From positions 1-32,226 of IMG/VR virus record IMGVR_UViG_3300020221_000072: 32,226 nt of DNA, one strand, 5' to 3'. Made by a program: the position numbers and the translations under genes. This document shows, one piece after another, positions 22,243 through 31,006 of the stretch (its first letter is position 1; every line of letters begins with the position of its first letter). Source of the DNA: a virus. A model generated the notes under the pieces. It searched no databases, had not been told where the DNA came from, and worked only from the letters and a program-made list of their open reading frames with translations.

Positions 22243-22575
22243 TCAGTTCCTGTCTACTTCAAGGTAGGACAGATAAAAGACCACAGAACCCTCAGTAGAA
22301 GTTACGTTTAGCTCGTCTCCGGCCTCTAAAACACAAGGCACACCGTTGAAAACATCCACAGTCGCGTTGACGGAAAGTGTTTTTCCTCGAAGCAAATAAT
22401 GCGCCGGGGCAGAACCTCCTGTGTACTGGGTGACCGTAATCGACGAAGCCAACGCACCAGAATTAGTCACCCGCAAAGAGCGCAACACGCCGGTATTAGC
22501 CTCCGGCGCAGTGTAGATGGTCGTCTCTACCCCAGCAGAGGGGATGGATGTTTTCCTGAAATATTTGTTTGACAT
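22243..22575 (-). CDS. Small beta-rich virion protein (110 aa)
   Basis: The whole protein alternates short strands (SIPSAGVETTIYTAPEANTG, VLRSLRVTNSG, SITVTQYTGG, HYLLRGKTLSVNATVDV), like an immunoglobulin-type or jelly-roll sandwich. Such small proteins occur in aquatic phages beside the next gene type and are called virion structural proteins. It follows the 488-residue gene with no gap. The 70 bases after it, before the 644-residue gene, hold no clear terminator or promoter. Confidence 0.7.
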   Translation of the reverse strand: MSNKYFRKTSIPSAGVETTIYTAPEANTGVLRSLRVTNSGALASSITVTQYTGGSAPAHYLLRGKTLSVNATVDVFNGVPCVLEAGDELNVTSTEGSVVFYLSYLEVDRN

Positions 22576-24042
22576 TTACGCCACCGTGACCGTTGGAGCT
22601 ACTCCAGCTAGGGTAAGCCCAGCTGTTCCTGGGAAAGCGTAGATTATTGGGTTTCCTTGTACAGGGTCTGTAATATCAAAAAAGCTCAACGAACCCAGAC
22701 CGTCTCCCGTACCTGTAATTAGACGCATGGCCAGGGTGTAAATGTCCCTCGTTCCAGCCAGACTTATGCCTAGTTGCAGTGCAAAATTGTAGGAAACATC
22801 TACGTTTATAGGAACCTTAGCTTGGTTAGTGGAGGCTAACAAATCACTGTAAACAATGGTTCCGCCTGACATAGTTGTGGCCGTGGTATCACTCTCTATA
22901 TTGGCTGAAAGAGAAGTAAACGCTGCTCCAGAAAGTGTTGCATTTTTAACCAACGCCACTTCAAAAAGGTCGTTTGAAGATGTCGGCAGGAAAGAAAGTG
23001 CTGCCGGAAGCACAATTGCCCCCGTTCTGGTGGCCTTGAGCCGTGCAGAAACGACCGGGACAAAACTCGTGCCAACTCCAGTCAAAGCCGAAGTACGACG
23101 CGCCCAGATCTGAGAGGACTTTTGATCATAACCACCCTCAGAGATCACCGAAGAACAGATTTGTTTTAATGCCGAAGAGGACGCCGTGACGCCAGTATTT
23201 TCAATCTCATACCGCAAAGGCAGGATTGCCGTGGTCATATAGACCTTGTCAATGTCGTTGGCGTTATTAAATGTATGGCACACAATGAAGATGCCGTTGA
23301 TCACGAACCCCGCGCGAACCGAACCCACCCCCAGCCACTCAAAGTCCAAGAACAAAATCTGGCTCTTGGTCACATCAAACGTCAGTCCAGAAGGCCCCGT
23401 GCCGTCTAACTTGTCCCCGTTCCATGACGCTTGGTTCACGGTCCGAGCGTCGCTAGGCACCCCACTAGAAGAAGTCCTCAACACAAAAGAAAGCGTCGTT
23501 CCACTTTGCTGGAAAAACACCCCGTTATCGGTGTTGAAATACCCCACCCGCTGCCGCAGGTTGGTCTTGCCCGCATTCATAACCGAAGTGGCTAGAACAA
23601 GAAGACTTTTTCCCGGTTGGTAAGGGAAATTCCTAAATGTCTGACGTATGACCTTATCCCCTGAGGCCGTGCCAACATTAAGGTTCACGCTACTCTGATC
23701 CAGTAAATAGCTCGTCGAGCCACTACCCGTGAGCGCCGTGTCGTACTGCGAATCAGGCTGGTATCGGTTCTGGCTGTCAAAGACTGTGTAAGGCTGCGAA
23801 GTCCGCAGTCTGCCAAATGCATCTAAGGAAGTGGCGGAAAAAGGATAACCGTTCATTTCTGACTCTCCGCGACTCTCGAACCAGGACAAAGCGCCCTGCG
23901 TGTTTTCGCTAAAAACAGGCGTATAGGTTGAATTAAGCTGTAAAACGATCTGCTCAAGCGAACGCACAAGCTGGTTGAACTGCTGCGGATCATATTGTTG
24001 CGAGACAGCATTAGGCAGTCTGACATTGGTAATCTTGGACAT
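22576..24042 (-). CDS. Virion structural protein with DAFGRLRTS motif (488 aa)
   Basis: Beta-rich. The motif DAFGRLRTSQPYTVFDSQNR (about residues 74-93) is a sequence I recognise from many marine phage structural proteins. An N-terminal helix (QQFNQLVRSLEQIVLQL) may trimerise it. The centre has GLTFDVTKSQILFLDFEWLG, resembling lectin-like beta-sandwich strands. This suggests a tail or neck fibre-like component. It is immediately followed by the small beta-rich protein, which may be its partner. Role by family resemblance; receptor binding is a guess. Confidence 0.75.
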   Translation of the reverse strand: MSKITNVRLPNAVSQQYDPQQFNQLVRSLEQIVLQLNSTYTPVFSENTQGALSWFESRGESEMNGYPFSATSLDAFGRLRTSQPYTVFDSQNRYQPDSQYDTALTGSGSTSYLLDQSSVNLNVGTASGDKVIRQTFRNFPYQPGKSLLVLATSVMNAGKTNLRQRVGYFNTDNGVFFQQSGTTLSFVLRTSSSGVPSDARTVNQASWNGDKLDGTGPSGLTFDVTKSQILFLDFEWLGVGSVRAGFVINGIFIVCHTFNNANDIDKVYMTTAILPLRYEIENTGVTASSSALKQICSSVISEGGYDQKSSQIWARRTSALTGVGTSFVPVVSARLKATRTGAIVLPAALSFLPTSSNDLFEVALVKNATLSGAAFTSLSANIESDTTATTMSGGTIVYSDLLASTNQAKVPINVDVSYNFALQLGISLAGTRDIYTLAMRLITGTGDGLGSLSFFDITDPVQGNPIIYAFPGTAGLTLAGVAPTVTVA

Positions 24043-25920
24043 CTATCTAAGTCCATCCGGCTGCACATCTACCCGTAGTGTTCCATAACGCCAGTTGGTG
24101 CCAAGGGCATCACTAACAATCCGAAGCGAGATCTGCCTGCCGCGCGCCCGCGTGTCCACTTTCTGTGTGGTCGGGGTGATTACATAAGGGTCCAAGGAAC
24201 TGGGGCTGGCCGTGGCCTGGGGGTAGGGTCTTAGCAACAGGTTGACCGTGAGGTTTCCAAGCTGGTTTTTGAAGTCAGGGATGAACCGCTTCATGTACAG
24301 CATGTTATCCCCCTCTGATATATCAAAGTACCCAGACTGGATGAAAGCCACAATCGGCAGGCCGTCGCCGTTTACACCCTCTTCTTGGTTGTATACCAAG
24401 GTTCTACCGGGCGTTAAGCCGTAAATTGTAGAGATGGTGGGCTCGGTGCTGTCTTGGAGATACTCCGCACCAAGAGGCTTGGAATACGTCCCAAGATCAA
24501 CCCAAGCTGTTCGAGGCATCGTGCCCACGTGCCACGTGTTTTCAAGGTAGTTGTAGGTGACGAACCGGTCAATCTGGTCGCTGGTAAAGGAGCAATACCA
24601 CCAAGTCACCTCGTTGAACTGGGAATTCACCCCAGCATGGGTCTTGGCCCCTTGCACGACATTTATGTCCTTAAACACATAGTCTTGGACCGTGGACGGC
24701 AGCTTTTTAACCGTACCATCGAACATGTAAAACGCCTCAGTGCCCATCCAAAAGGCAACACCGTTCACGTCCACCGCAGCATGTGGCCCGATGCAGCCGC
24801 AGTTAGCGCCAAGCTGCTGAAACCCAAAAGTGTACGGCGGACCGACGTACTGCATGCCATGCAAAGATGTGTCGGTGAAGATCAAAATCTGCCCCCGCGA
24901 GCGCACCGCTGAGACAATACGGCTGCCATCTGTCAGGCGCTGCCCCCCAGCCGTGTTCGTGGCCGTCTCAGCAAAGGTGTTGATGTCCTCCTGGTTGGAG
25001 AAGCGCACAAACATCGGGTCTTGGGTGCTTGTTGTACCGATTACCGTTTCCGTACCAAAACAGACTAGATGCCTGTCTGGCGTGGACACAAGAGCATAGG
25101 CACTTTTCGTTGGAGCACCGCTAATGGCAGTGGCCCGTGTTCCAAGGCCCGCGCTCAAGTCCCAACGATAAATGGCTCCGTTGACAAGCTGGCAGATAAG
25201 GTCTTCACCAAATGTGTCTAACTGCCAGACGCGAGAGCTTAGAAACACCCCCGTTCCACTTGTTCTCGGAGTGTTCCAAGTGCTCTCGCCCCACGTTCCA
25301 ACGCCCCAGCCAAAGTCAAAAAAGCTGGTGTCCGTCCCAACGCTGATCTGATAAGTGCCTACAACAGCAGCCCCACCGTTTCCAGAGTCTGAGGCATTTG
25401 CTGAAACAGGAGAGGTAATTGTGTAGCTGTTGGCATTGATGATTGAGGTAATCTCAAACTGCGATTGCAAAATAGCCTGGGTTATATTTCCCCCCACCCC
25501 CAGACCATTCGCACCCACCCCGCTAAAAGTAACGAAATCCCCTACGGTTGCCCCGTGGGCATTGTCTGTTACTGTGATGACCGTGGATCCCGTAGAGGCG
25601 GCAAAGGTCACATCCCCAGCAGCGGTAGTGGCTCGAATAGGAGTGATATCGGCCCAAGAACCCCCAAAGAACACATACAGCTTTCTCGTGGTTCCCACGG
25701 CAGCATAAGGAGAGCCATCTAAGGCATTCCAGGTAAAAACCTCGCTTGCAAGGCCTACGAGGTAAGAATTAGCGTTACTGAACCGCGTCCAACCGCCCAG
25801 CTTTTCTGGCAGGCCGTAGCGAAAACGAATGAAATCCCCGTCAATCCAGCCGCCTTCCGCACCGTATTCGGTGTTCTGCTTGTCGATTCCTGGTTTTAGA
25901 AAGAGGCGGGCAAGGGGCAC
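24043..25920 (-). CDS. Tail/DNA-stabilisation-type protein (625 aa)
   Basis: Begins PLARLFLKPGIDKQNTEYGA and continues EGGWIDGDFIRFRYGLPEKL, a start shared by a large family of phage tail proteins that I relate loosely to the P22 gp10 DNA-stabilisation protein, part of the tail hub that closes the portal. The body is beta-rich, with repeated strands typical of propellers, and contains a WG motif (FGWGVGTWGESTWN, about residues 204-217). Both ends lie flush with the neighbouring genes. The family link is judged by the N-terminal pattern and is moderate. Confidence 0.65.
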   Translation of the reverse strand: MPLARLFLKPGIDKQNTEYGAEGGWIDGDFIRFRYGLPEKLGGWTRFSNANSYLVGLASEVFTWNALDGSPYAAVGTTRKLYVFFGGSWADITPIRATTAAGDVTFAASTGSTVITVTDNAHGATVGDFVTFSGVGANGLGVGGNITQAILQSQFEITSIINANSYTITSPVSANASDSGNGGAAVVGTYQISVGTDTSFFDFGWGVGTWGESTWNTPRTSGTGVFLSSRVWQLDTFGEDLICQLVNGAIYRWDLSAGLGTRATAISGAPTKSAYALVSTPDRHLVCFGTETVIGTTSTQDPMFVRFSNQEDINTFAETATNTAGGQRLTDGSRIVSAVRSRGQILIFTDTSLHGMQYVGPPYTFGFQQLGANCGCIGPHAAVDVNGVAFWMGTEAFYMFDGTVKKLPSTVQDYVFKDINVVQGAKTHAGVNSQFNEVTWWYCSFTSDQIDRFVTYNYLENTWHVGTMPRTAWVDLGTYSKPLGAEYLQDSTEPTISTIYGLTPGRTLVYNQEEGVNGDGLPIVAFIQSGYFDISEGDNMLYMKRFIPDFKNQLGNLTVNLLLRPYPQATASPSSLDPYVITPTTQKVDTRARGRQISLRIVSDALGTNWRYGTLRVDVQPDGLR

Positions 25921-26298
25921 TCAATAGCTCCATACGCTCGGGGTAGGTAGTTGCCCAGACCGAATGTCTACGTGGATAAAACGACCTGTGCCTTTTTGTT
26001 GCACACCAACACCGGTGAAGCCGTGTTTGAACGCCAGGGAGAGGATTCTGTGGGCCTCTGCACCCTCTGCCGCGATGTCAGCAGCCAAGCCTAATGCGTG
26101 AGCGCCAGGGGCGGGTTTTTTAGCTTCTACGGGGTGCTGTGGGCAGCGGTATCCGGAGGTGATCTTCATGGGTTTGTTGTACTCAGTTCTCATCGCCTGG
26201 AGCTTATCCAACAGACCTTCTTGGACACCCTCACCCCCGCAATGAGAGCAGATGAACTCTCTGACCGAAAAGTTGGGGTATTTTTCCCAGTTAATCAC
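25921..26298 (-). CDS. Endolysin: M15 family peptidase
   Basis: A cell-wall peptidase of the M15 (D-Ala-D-Ala carboxypeptidase/L-Ala-D-Glu endopeptidase) family, 125 residues. The zinc ligands are clear: H67 and D74 (GAHALGLAADI) and H109 (RFIHVD). The N-terminus has the usual FSVREFICSHCGG, with Cys17 and Cys20 possibly binding metal. It has no signal peptide, so it needs the holin. It overlaps the holin gene by ATGA, forming the lysis cassette of the virion operon. Confidence 0.92.
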   Translation of the reverse strand: MINWEKYPNFSVREFICSHCGGEGVQEGLLDKLQAMRTEYNKPMKITSGYRCPQHPVEAKKPAPGAHALGLAADIAAEGAEAHRILSLAFKHGFTGVGVQQKGTGRFIHVDIRSGQLPTPSVWSY

Positions 26299-26696
26299 TT
26301 CTTCTTACTCCAGATTTCCGCAATTTTTTCCATACCACGAGAACCAAAATAGAAGGAAAAAATAAGCATTCCCCATTGCCCGAGAAGAGTCACATACACT
26401 TCGTTAGCGTTATGCCCATAAGCCGACATCATCGCAAAAAGGAAGTAGGCCGCAAAGACAGCGATAAGAGCCATAGGACGGATGTTCTTGGATAACCACG
26501 AGTCACTCGCCATGTCTGCTTGTTGGCGCTTGGTGAGTTCCTCTTGTTCTTTTATATCTGCTTCGATCTGAGCAAGTTCACCTTTCTGAACCATCTCCAT
26601 GAGCTTTACCTGCGCCTCTGCCTTTGAGACAGGGTCTGGTATTACCCGATCAAGGATCTTTTCCCCAATCGAAAGAATGGCAGCAAGGGGCAACAT
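26295..26696 (-). CDS. Holin of the GTA three-helix type (PF11351-like)
   Basis: A 133-residue protein. The N-terminal soluble part has an amphipathic helical start (LAAILSIGEKILDRVIPDP) and a charged coiled-coil segment (VKLMEMVQKGELAQIEADIK). Then SWLSKNIRPMALIAVF leads into a first transmembrane helix (about 75-92), with a second at about 101-117. The SKNIRP string and overall layout match holins associated with gene-transfer-agent-like lysis cassettes. It would form lesions in the inner membrane so the endolysin can reach the wall. Its stop overlaps the endolysin start. Confidence 0.85.
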   Translation of the reverse strand: MLPLAAILSIGEKILDRVIPDPVSKAEAQVKLMEMVQKGELAQIEADIKEQEELTKRQQADMASDSWLSKNIRPMALIAVFAAYFLFAMMSAYGHNANEVYVTLLGQWGMLIFSFYFGSRGMEKIAEIWSKKK

Positions 26697-26705
26697 TGAT
26701 CTTCC

Positions 26706-27089
26706 TTATTCAACGGTTTCGACTTCTTTCCAGCTTACCGTGTCCTCATCCCAGGAATACATCTTCGGCGGTTCTCCCGTGCCAGCATCCTCGGGCATAG
26801 GTACAGGCGCGTTCCATTGGGCTGTTTCTTCGTTTAGCACCCAACTTGCGTATGGTTTCGGAGGAACAAAAGCGTCCAGATCAGCGTTGTAGGTGTAGCC
26901 GATCCCCGCATAGTTCTTGCGCTTGTTACCGTTGTAGCTAGTCTGCATCCAAGTACCACCGAACAGACGCTCGCAGAAAGCAGCACCGATATGCTCTTTC
27001 TCAACACCAAAAGCATCAGCCGTATCCTTGTTATCTACAACAATCACCTGAGTGACAATACCGTCCTCGATCTTAGCGTAGTGGGCCAC
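26706..27089 (-). CDS. Phage protein of the MAHYAKI family (127 aa)
   Basis: Starts MAHYAKIEDGIVTQVIVVDN and continues with WMQTSYNGNKRKNYAGIGYT, a conserved layout found in cyanophage and other marine phage tail modules, where it is annotated as a virion structural or tail-fibre-associated protein of unknown detail. The middle has FVPPKPYASWVL and the end is acidic with tryptophans (YSWDEDTVSWKEV). It lies between the holin and the ParB-like gene. Family recognition is good; function is not known. Confidence 0.8.
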   Translation of the reverse strand: MAHYAKIEDGIVTQVIVVDNKDTADAFGVEKEHIGAAFCERLFGGTWMQTSYNGNKRKNYAGIGYTYNADLDAFVPPKPYASWVLNEETAQWNAPVPMPEDAGTGEPPKMYSWDEDTVSWKEVETVE

Positions 27090-27100
27090 TTATTACTCCT

Positions 27101-27484
27101 TTACCAATTAGTTACAAATTCACGCATCTGCGTCTTGCCGCTTACCATGCTTGCATCTTCATACTCCGCAACATGATAAACAGATATATGGGTATAGCCT
27201 AGTTCTCTTGCGATTCTCACTCGATTGTTACCAACATGAACATTAAACACCTTGTTGCGAATACTTGTTGCCATGCCGCTTATGTCTGGGTTTGGTTTTG
27301 TCCTGTAACGCTCATCTAAAGACCAGACCACAATCGGGTTTAGCAATCCTTTTTCTAAAATGTCCTGCTTAATCTTTTCAACCATCACCTCATCAAACCG
27401 CACCACACTTATGCTTAACTGCTCTAGCGGGTACTCCGTGTAAAACTCTGGGAACTCGTTGTTCTTAGCCTTTAACAGATTCAA
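27101..27484 (-). CDS. ParB/sulfiredoxin-like domain protein (127 aa)
   Basis: A small protein with a ParB-type fold: an N-terminal YPLEQLSISVVRFDE, a helical part with EKIKQDILEKGLLNPIVVW, and the signature VGNNRVRIARELGYTHISVY (about residues 89-108), equivalent to the G-x-x-R catalytic/nucleotide loop. No helix-turn-helix or partition partner (ParA) is nearby, so partition is unlikely. ParB-like domains also act as nucleases or NTP-dependent switches. I infer the start at the TTG codon (27484), inside the 2OG oxygenase 3' end (20-base overlap). Why it sits among tail genes is unclear. Confidence 0.8.
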   Translation of the reverse strand: MNLLKAKNNEFPEFYTEYPLEQLSISVVRFDEVMVEKIKQDILEKGLLNPIVVWSLDERYRTKPNPDISGMATSIRNKVFNVHVGNNRVRIARELGYTHISVYHVAEYEDASMVSGKTQMREFVTNW

Positions 27485-28076
27485 GTTGTAACCCAGTTAA
27501 GTTCATCTCATCCCCTACAGAACCCACGGGGAAGGTGTTAAACGAAAGACTGATACGGGTCTGGTCTCCCTTTACTGTCTCAACCATGTGCGTAAGGCTT
27601 GATGGAAACAGCACCAGATCACCAGTACCCACCTCAAACCACCACGACTCAGAGTTCCAGATATTCCAATTCTCAGGAGGAAACTTGATCTGTTGGAACC
27701 CATCACGGTAGAAATAAATCTTGTCTGTCTCCCGATTGGCCTGGGGATAAAACACACCAGAGACAAAAGAGTTAGGGTGAGCGTGTTTGTGGTGGAACTG
27801 TCCAGGCTCGGTGTAGTTCGTCCATGACTGTGTTACCCGCAGACTGACATTGTGCTTAGGGTTATGCACAGTCTTGAAGTATTCCGCAACCTTGGTTTCG
27901 ATAAAGTCTCTGAGCTTGGTCATCTCCTTATTGCGGAGAATCGTGTTATCCACAGAGGTTGTGTTGCCCATGTTAGGGCGTGTTTCTTGGCCCTTTATGA
28001 ACGACAATTCTTTTGCAGTGAGATCACGCTCTAGCTTGTAGATCGCAACAGGTTGGGGGAATAGGTTGTGGATCAC
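27465..28076 (-). CDS. 2OG-Fe(II) oxygenase (PF13759-type)
   Basis: A putative dioxygenase of 203 residues. The central string HAHPNSFVSGVFYP (about 98-111) is the HxH-type metal motif of this phage family, with the distal His at 163 (SSLTHMVE) and Arg174 (TRISLSFN) as the probable 2-oxoglutarate anchor. The GTGDLVLFPS strand precedes the distal His, as in relatives. Such enzymes are frequent in cyanophage tail modules, where the substrate is unknown; it may hydroxylate tail-fibre residues or host proteins. The start overlaps the upstream gene by ATGA. Confidence 0.88.
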   Translation of the reverse strand: MIHNLFPQPVAIYKLERDLTAKELSFIKGQETRPNMGNTTSVDNTILRNKEMTKLRDFIETKVAEYFKTVHNPKHNVSLRVTQSWTNYTEPGQFHHKHAHPNSFVSGVFYPQANRETDKIYFYRDGFQQIKFPPENWNIWNSESWWFEVGTGDLVLFPSSLTHMVETVKGDQTRISLSFNTFPVGSVGDEMNLTGLQLESVKG

Positions 28077-28312
28077 GCAGCCACCTTTCTTCCTGTCAGT
28101 TCTTCTAGCTGCTCGGGCAACCAGATGGTGTTTATAGAGTCCTCAAACGCTTGTATCTTGTCCATGACTTCTCTGACTTCTTCCATGCTTGGTTGCGGTC
28201 TTGGGTCATCCCACTTAGTTATGACTGAGTTAGAGATTTCCCACTTAGCACCAGGGCGAAGTAGGTGCATGGCTGTATCCACGCCAACAAGTCTGTAAAT
28301 TTTTGCGTCCAT
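28073..28312 (-). CDS. Small tail-module protein (79 aa, WDDPRPQPS motif)
   Basis: The string ITKWDDPRPQPSMEEVREVM and the ending NTIWLPEQLEEL are recurring elements in marine phage proteins near tail-fibre genes and recall the layout of XkdW-like proteins. Helical at its C-terminal half. Its position, two bases after the glycine-rich fibre gene and overlapping the 2OG oxygenase gene by ATGA, suggests a role in fibre assembly or attachment. No enzyme motif. Confidence 0.75.
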   Translation of the reverse strand: MDAKIYRLVGVDTAMHLLRPGAKWEISNSVITKWDDPRPQPSMEEVREVMDKIQAFEDSINTIWLPEQLEELTGRKVAA

Positions 28313-28314
28313 AG

Positions 28315-29904
28315 TTAGATTGTGTATTTGATAATTACGATGCCAGAGCCGCCTGCTCCGCCATCAACAGTGCTACTTCCGCCACCGCCACCGCCACCAC
28401 CCGTATTGACAGTTCCATTTGTTGCGGCAGTTGCAGAAAAAACCCCGCCTGCGCCGCCTCCACCTGTTCCTCCAGATCCAGCCGTGTAAGGGCTTCTCAC
28501 CCCACCGCCGCCACCGCCAGCATAAGTAACTGATGATCCGCTTATGCTTGATGCGGTTCCGTTTCCGCCACTTCCCGAAACAGTAGAAGTCGCTGCACCG
28601 CCTGATCCATTAGCACCACCTCCACCTCCGGTTGTATCGTCATTTGCCCCGCCAGCCCCCCCATTGTTACCTTGAGAAGGGTTTACAGATGGCGTGTTCC
28701 CATTTCCTCCAGAAGGAGCAGGAGAACTGCCTCCTGTACGACCACCACCACCACCAGAGCCACCATTTTTCCCAGTTGAATTTGGGCCATACGATCCGCC
28801 GCCGCCACCTCCAGTTGAAGTGATAGTAGAAAAAACAGAATTAGAACCGTCATTCCCCCTTACTTCTTTTTCCCCAGCTACTGGCAAAGCAGCCCCCCCA
28901 GCACCAACTGTAACCGTATAAGTAGTTCCGGCAGTTACTGAAAAACCTGTTTCGGTACGAAAACCTCCAGCACCGCCACCACCACCAATTAGAGTTGCAC
29001 CACCACCCCCACCAGCCACAACAAGGTAGTCCACAGCAGTCACCCCTGTCGGGCAGACCCAAGACCCCGATCCTTTGTAGATATGCGTGACTGTGGTTCC
29101 TACTGGTACAAGGTATTTCAGAATGACAATGCCAGAGCCGCCCGCACCGCCAGTACCATTGCCTACTGCTGGCGTTGACCCACCACCACCACCACCACCG
29201 CCAGTATTGGTAGTACCAGTACCGCCACTTGTAGTCCCTCCACTCCCTGTGCCGCCACCACCATCGCCACCAGAAATACTTGTTCCGTCGTTTGATCCCC
29301 CGCTGCCACCACCTGCATAAGTTATTGAAGACCCAGAAATAGAAGATGTGATTCCATCACCACCATGACGCTGACCGTCAATGTTCCCTGCCTCTCCAGC
29401 TCCTCCTCCACCACCTGCATTTGGAATTGACCCGTTACCGCCGTTGTTACCTTGGGACGGGGAGGTTATTGGGTCGTTTCCAGAGCCACCGCTGGCGCTA
29501 GCACTTTGGGCTGCGCCTCCACCACCAGACCCACCTGAAGTTCCAGCGCCTGCGCCACTTCCCCCACCACCTCCACCGGCTGAAGTAATTGTGCTAAAAA
29601 CAGAACTTGATCCTTGGGGTGCGTTATTAGGTGGGTCACTAACAGCACCTGATCCTCCTGCCCCAACCGTTACTGTGTAAGTTGTTCCTGCGGTAACAGA
29701 AAAACCAGATGCGGTTCTATATCCACCCGCACCACCGCCACCACCCTGTCCAAAACCGCCCCCACCCCCACCAGCAACTACAAGCCACTCAACCTCTGTA
29801 ACACCTGTAGGACATACCCACTCACCAGTAGCGGTAAAGGATTGGATGACGGTGACACCGCTGCTCTTAAAAGTGCCGAGAATTAAATTTAAGATTCCGG
29901 TCAT
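28315..29904 (-). CDS. Glycine-rich tandem-repeat tail protein (529 aa)
   Basis: I start at MTGILNLILGTFKSSG (ATG at 29904), which has TGAGGA upstream and does not overlap the previous gene. The protein is two copies of one module: each begins with WVCPTGVT and LVVAGGGGG, has SVTAGTTYTVTVGAGG, then long glycine/serine/asparagine stretches, and ends GGAGGSGIVI-KY. The modules are about 240 residues each. Glycine-rich domains of this type are used at fibre tips to bind receptors (compare T4 gp38 and polyglycine-II domains). It is the likeliest host-recognition or decoration protein of the window. Confidence 0.85.
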   Translation of the reverse strand: MTGILNLILGTFKSSGVTVIQSFTATGEWVCPTGVTEVEWLVVAGGGGGGFGQGGGGGAGGYRTASGFSVTAGTTYTVTVGAGGSGAVSDPPNNAPQGSSSVFSTITSAGGGGGGSGAGAGTSGGSGGGGAAQSASASGGSGNDPITSPSQGNNGGNGSIPNAGGGGGAGEAGNIDGQRHGGDGITSSISGSSITYAGGGSGGSNDGTSISGGDGGGGTGSGGTTSGGTGTTNTGGGGGGGGSTPAVGNGTGGAGGSGIVILKYLVPVGTTVTHIYKGSGSWVCPTGVTAVDYLVVAGGGGGATLIGGGGGAGGFRTETGFSVTAGTTYTVTVGAGGAALPVAGEKEVRGNDGSNSVFSTITSTGGGGGGSYGPNSTGKNGGSGGGGGRTGGSSPAPSGGNGNTPSVNPSQGNNGGAGGANDDTTGGGGGANGSGGAATSTVSGSGGNGTASSISGSSVTYAGGGGGGVRSPYTAGSGGTGGGGAGGVFSATAATNGTVNTGGGGGGGGSSTVDGGAGGSGIVIIKYTI

Positions 29905-29912
29905 GTCAGTCC

Positions 29913-30995
29913 TCAGGTAAGGCCGCTGCCTGTGATGATCCACTCAACCGTTGGGGAGTTGGCAATTTTTACGCAAGTCGCTACACCGTTTGCCGCAAGA
30001 GTCCTACTTCCAGTCGTACCAGCAGGCGATAACCGCATCGTGTCAGTCGTGATAGCAATAGTCACCACACCCGCACCATTTTGATTAACAAAGGTCAGAA
30101 CCGTACCAACAGGATAAGCAACACTTGAGTTAGCAGGGATCGTAAATGTTCTTGCGGTAGTATCAGCCGAAGGGTGCAGGATTGTCTTACCAGAATCCGC
30201 AAGCACTAAGGTGTAAGCAGCAGATTGAGAATTTACTGGGGTGTTCCTGAACCCAACGGCATCTGTTCCGTCTACGGTACAGTTACTTAATTGACCTGAT
30301 GTTGGGGTTCCAAGGACGGGGGTTGTAAGAGTTGGGGAGGTTGCAAAAACCAGTAAACCTGTACCCGTTTCATCCGTCAAAGCCGCAAGTAAGTTTGCCG
30401 ACGATGGGGTTCCGAGGAATGTCGCTACGCCTGTGCCAAAGGAAGTGATGCCTGTACCGCCGTTGGCTACTGGAAGGGTGCCCGTGACGTTAGTGGCAAG
30501 GTTCACAAAGGTTGTTGACGTAGACCCCGTACCACCAGAAGCAATCGGTAACGCCGCGCCAAGGGTTAAGGAGGGGATGTGATCCACAGCCGTGACGACA
30601 TTTGTTCCGTCAGCATAGACCACTGCAGTTTTGGTATTAGGGATACTGACTCCAGTGCCCCCAGATATCTGAACAGTAAGCGTTTGCCCCGTTCCATTTT
30701 TCACGATATACATCTTTTGGATTGCAGGGACGTTTAAGGTAGCCGCGCCACCAGGAGATCCCCCACAATCTAAGTACAACGCTCGCCCGGTCTGAGAGTC
30801 ATTGTCATCAGTCAAAGAAAGAGTCTCAGTAGCCCCAGAAAAAGTGACCGTTCCCTTACCCCCAATCGCCTGCTCAAAACCGCGATATGTCCCAGGAGTG
30901 GCGCTACCGAAGTTGTTGTTTGTGATGTTTCCCCATTGACCAGCTTCTTGTCCGGTGCCTATGAGTTGAATCTTGTATTGCGAGTAAGTGCTCAT
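29913..30995 (-). CDS. Tail-fibre-like protein (360 aa)
   Basis: Starts STYSQYKIQLIGTGQEAGQW and GNITNNNFG, a start common in marine phage fibre-type proteins. The middle has the repeated LPIASGGTG and LPVANGGTG, a typical phage fibre element, and beta-rich ends (AYTLVLADSGKTILHPSA, TRTFTIPANSSVAYPVG). It probably forms a trimeric fibre stem to which the glycine-rich protein is added. The identity of the host receptor cannot be told. Confidence 0.8.
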   Translation of the reverse strand: MSTYSQYKIQLIGTGQEAGQWGNITNNNFGSATPGTYRGFEQAIGGKGTVTFSGATETLSLTDDNDSQTGRALYLDCGGSPGGAATLNVPAIQKMYIVKNGTGQTLTVQISGGTGVSIPNTKTAVVYADGTNVVTAVDHIPSLTLGAALPIASGGTGSTSTTFVNLATNVTGTLPVANGGTGITSFGTGVATFLGTPSSANLLAALTDETGTGLLVFATSPTLTTPVLGTPTSGQLSNCTVDGTDAVGFRNTPVNSQSAAYTLVLADSGKTILHPSADTTARTFTIPANSSVAYPVGTVLTFVNQNGAGVVTIAITTDTMRLSPAGTTGSRTLAANGVATCVKIANSPTVEWIITGSGLT

Positions 30996-31006
30996 GCTTA
31001 TTTCCT

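Noticed and set aside
29087-29680. Proline-rich frames on the plus strand over the glycine-rich gene
   Set aside because: Complement of GGN repeats reads as proline; no start site or domain.
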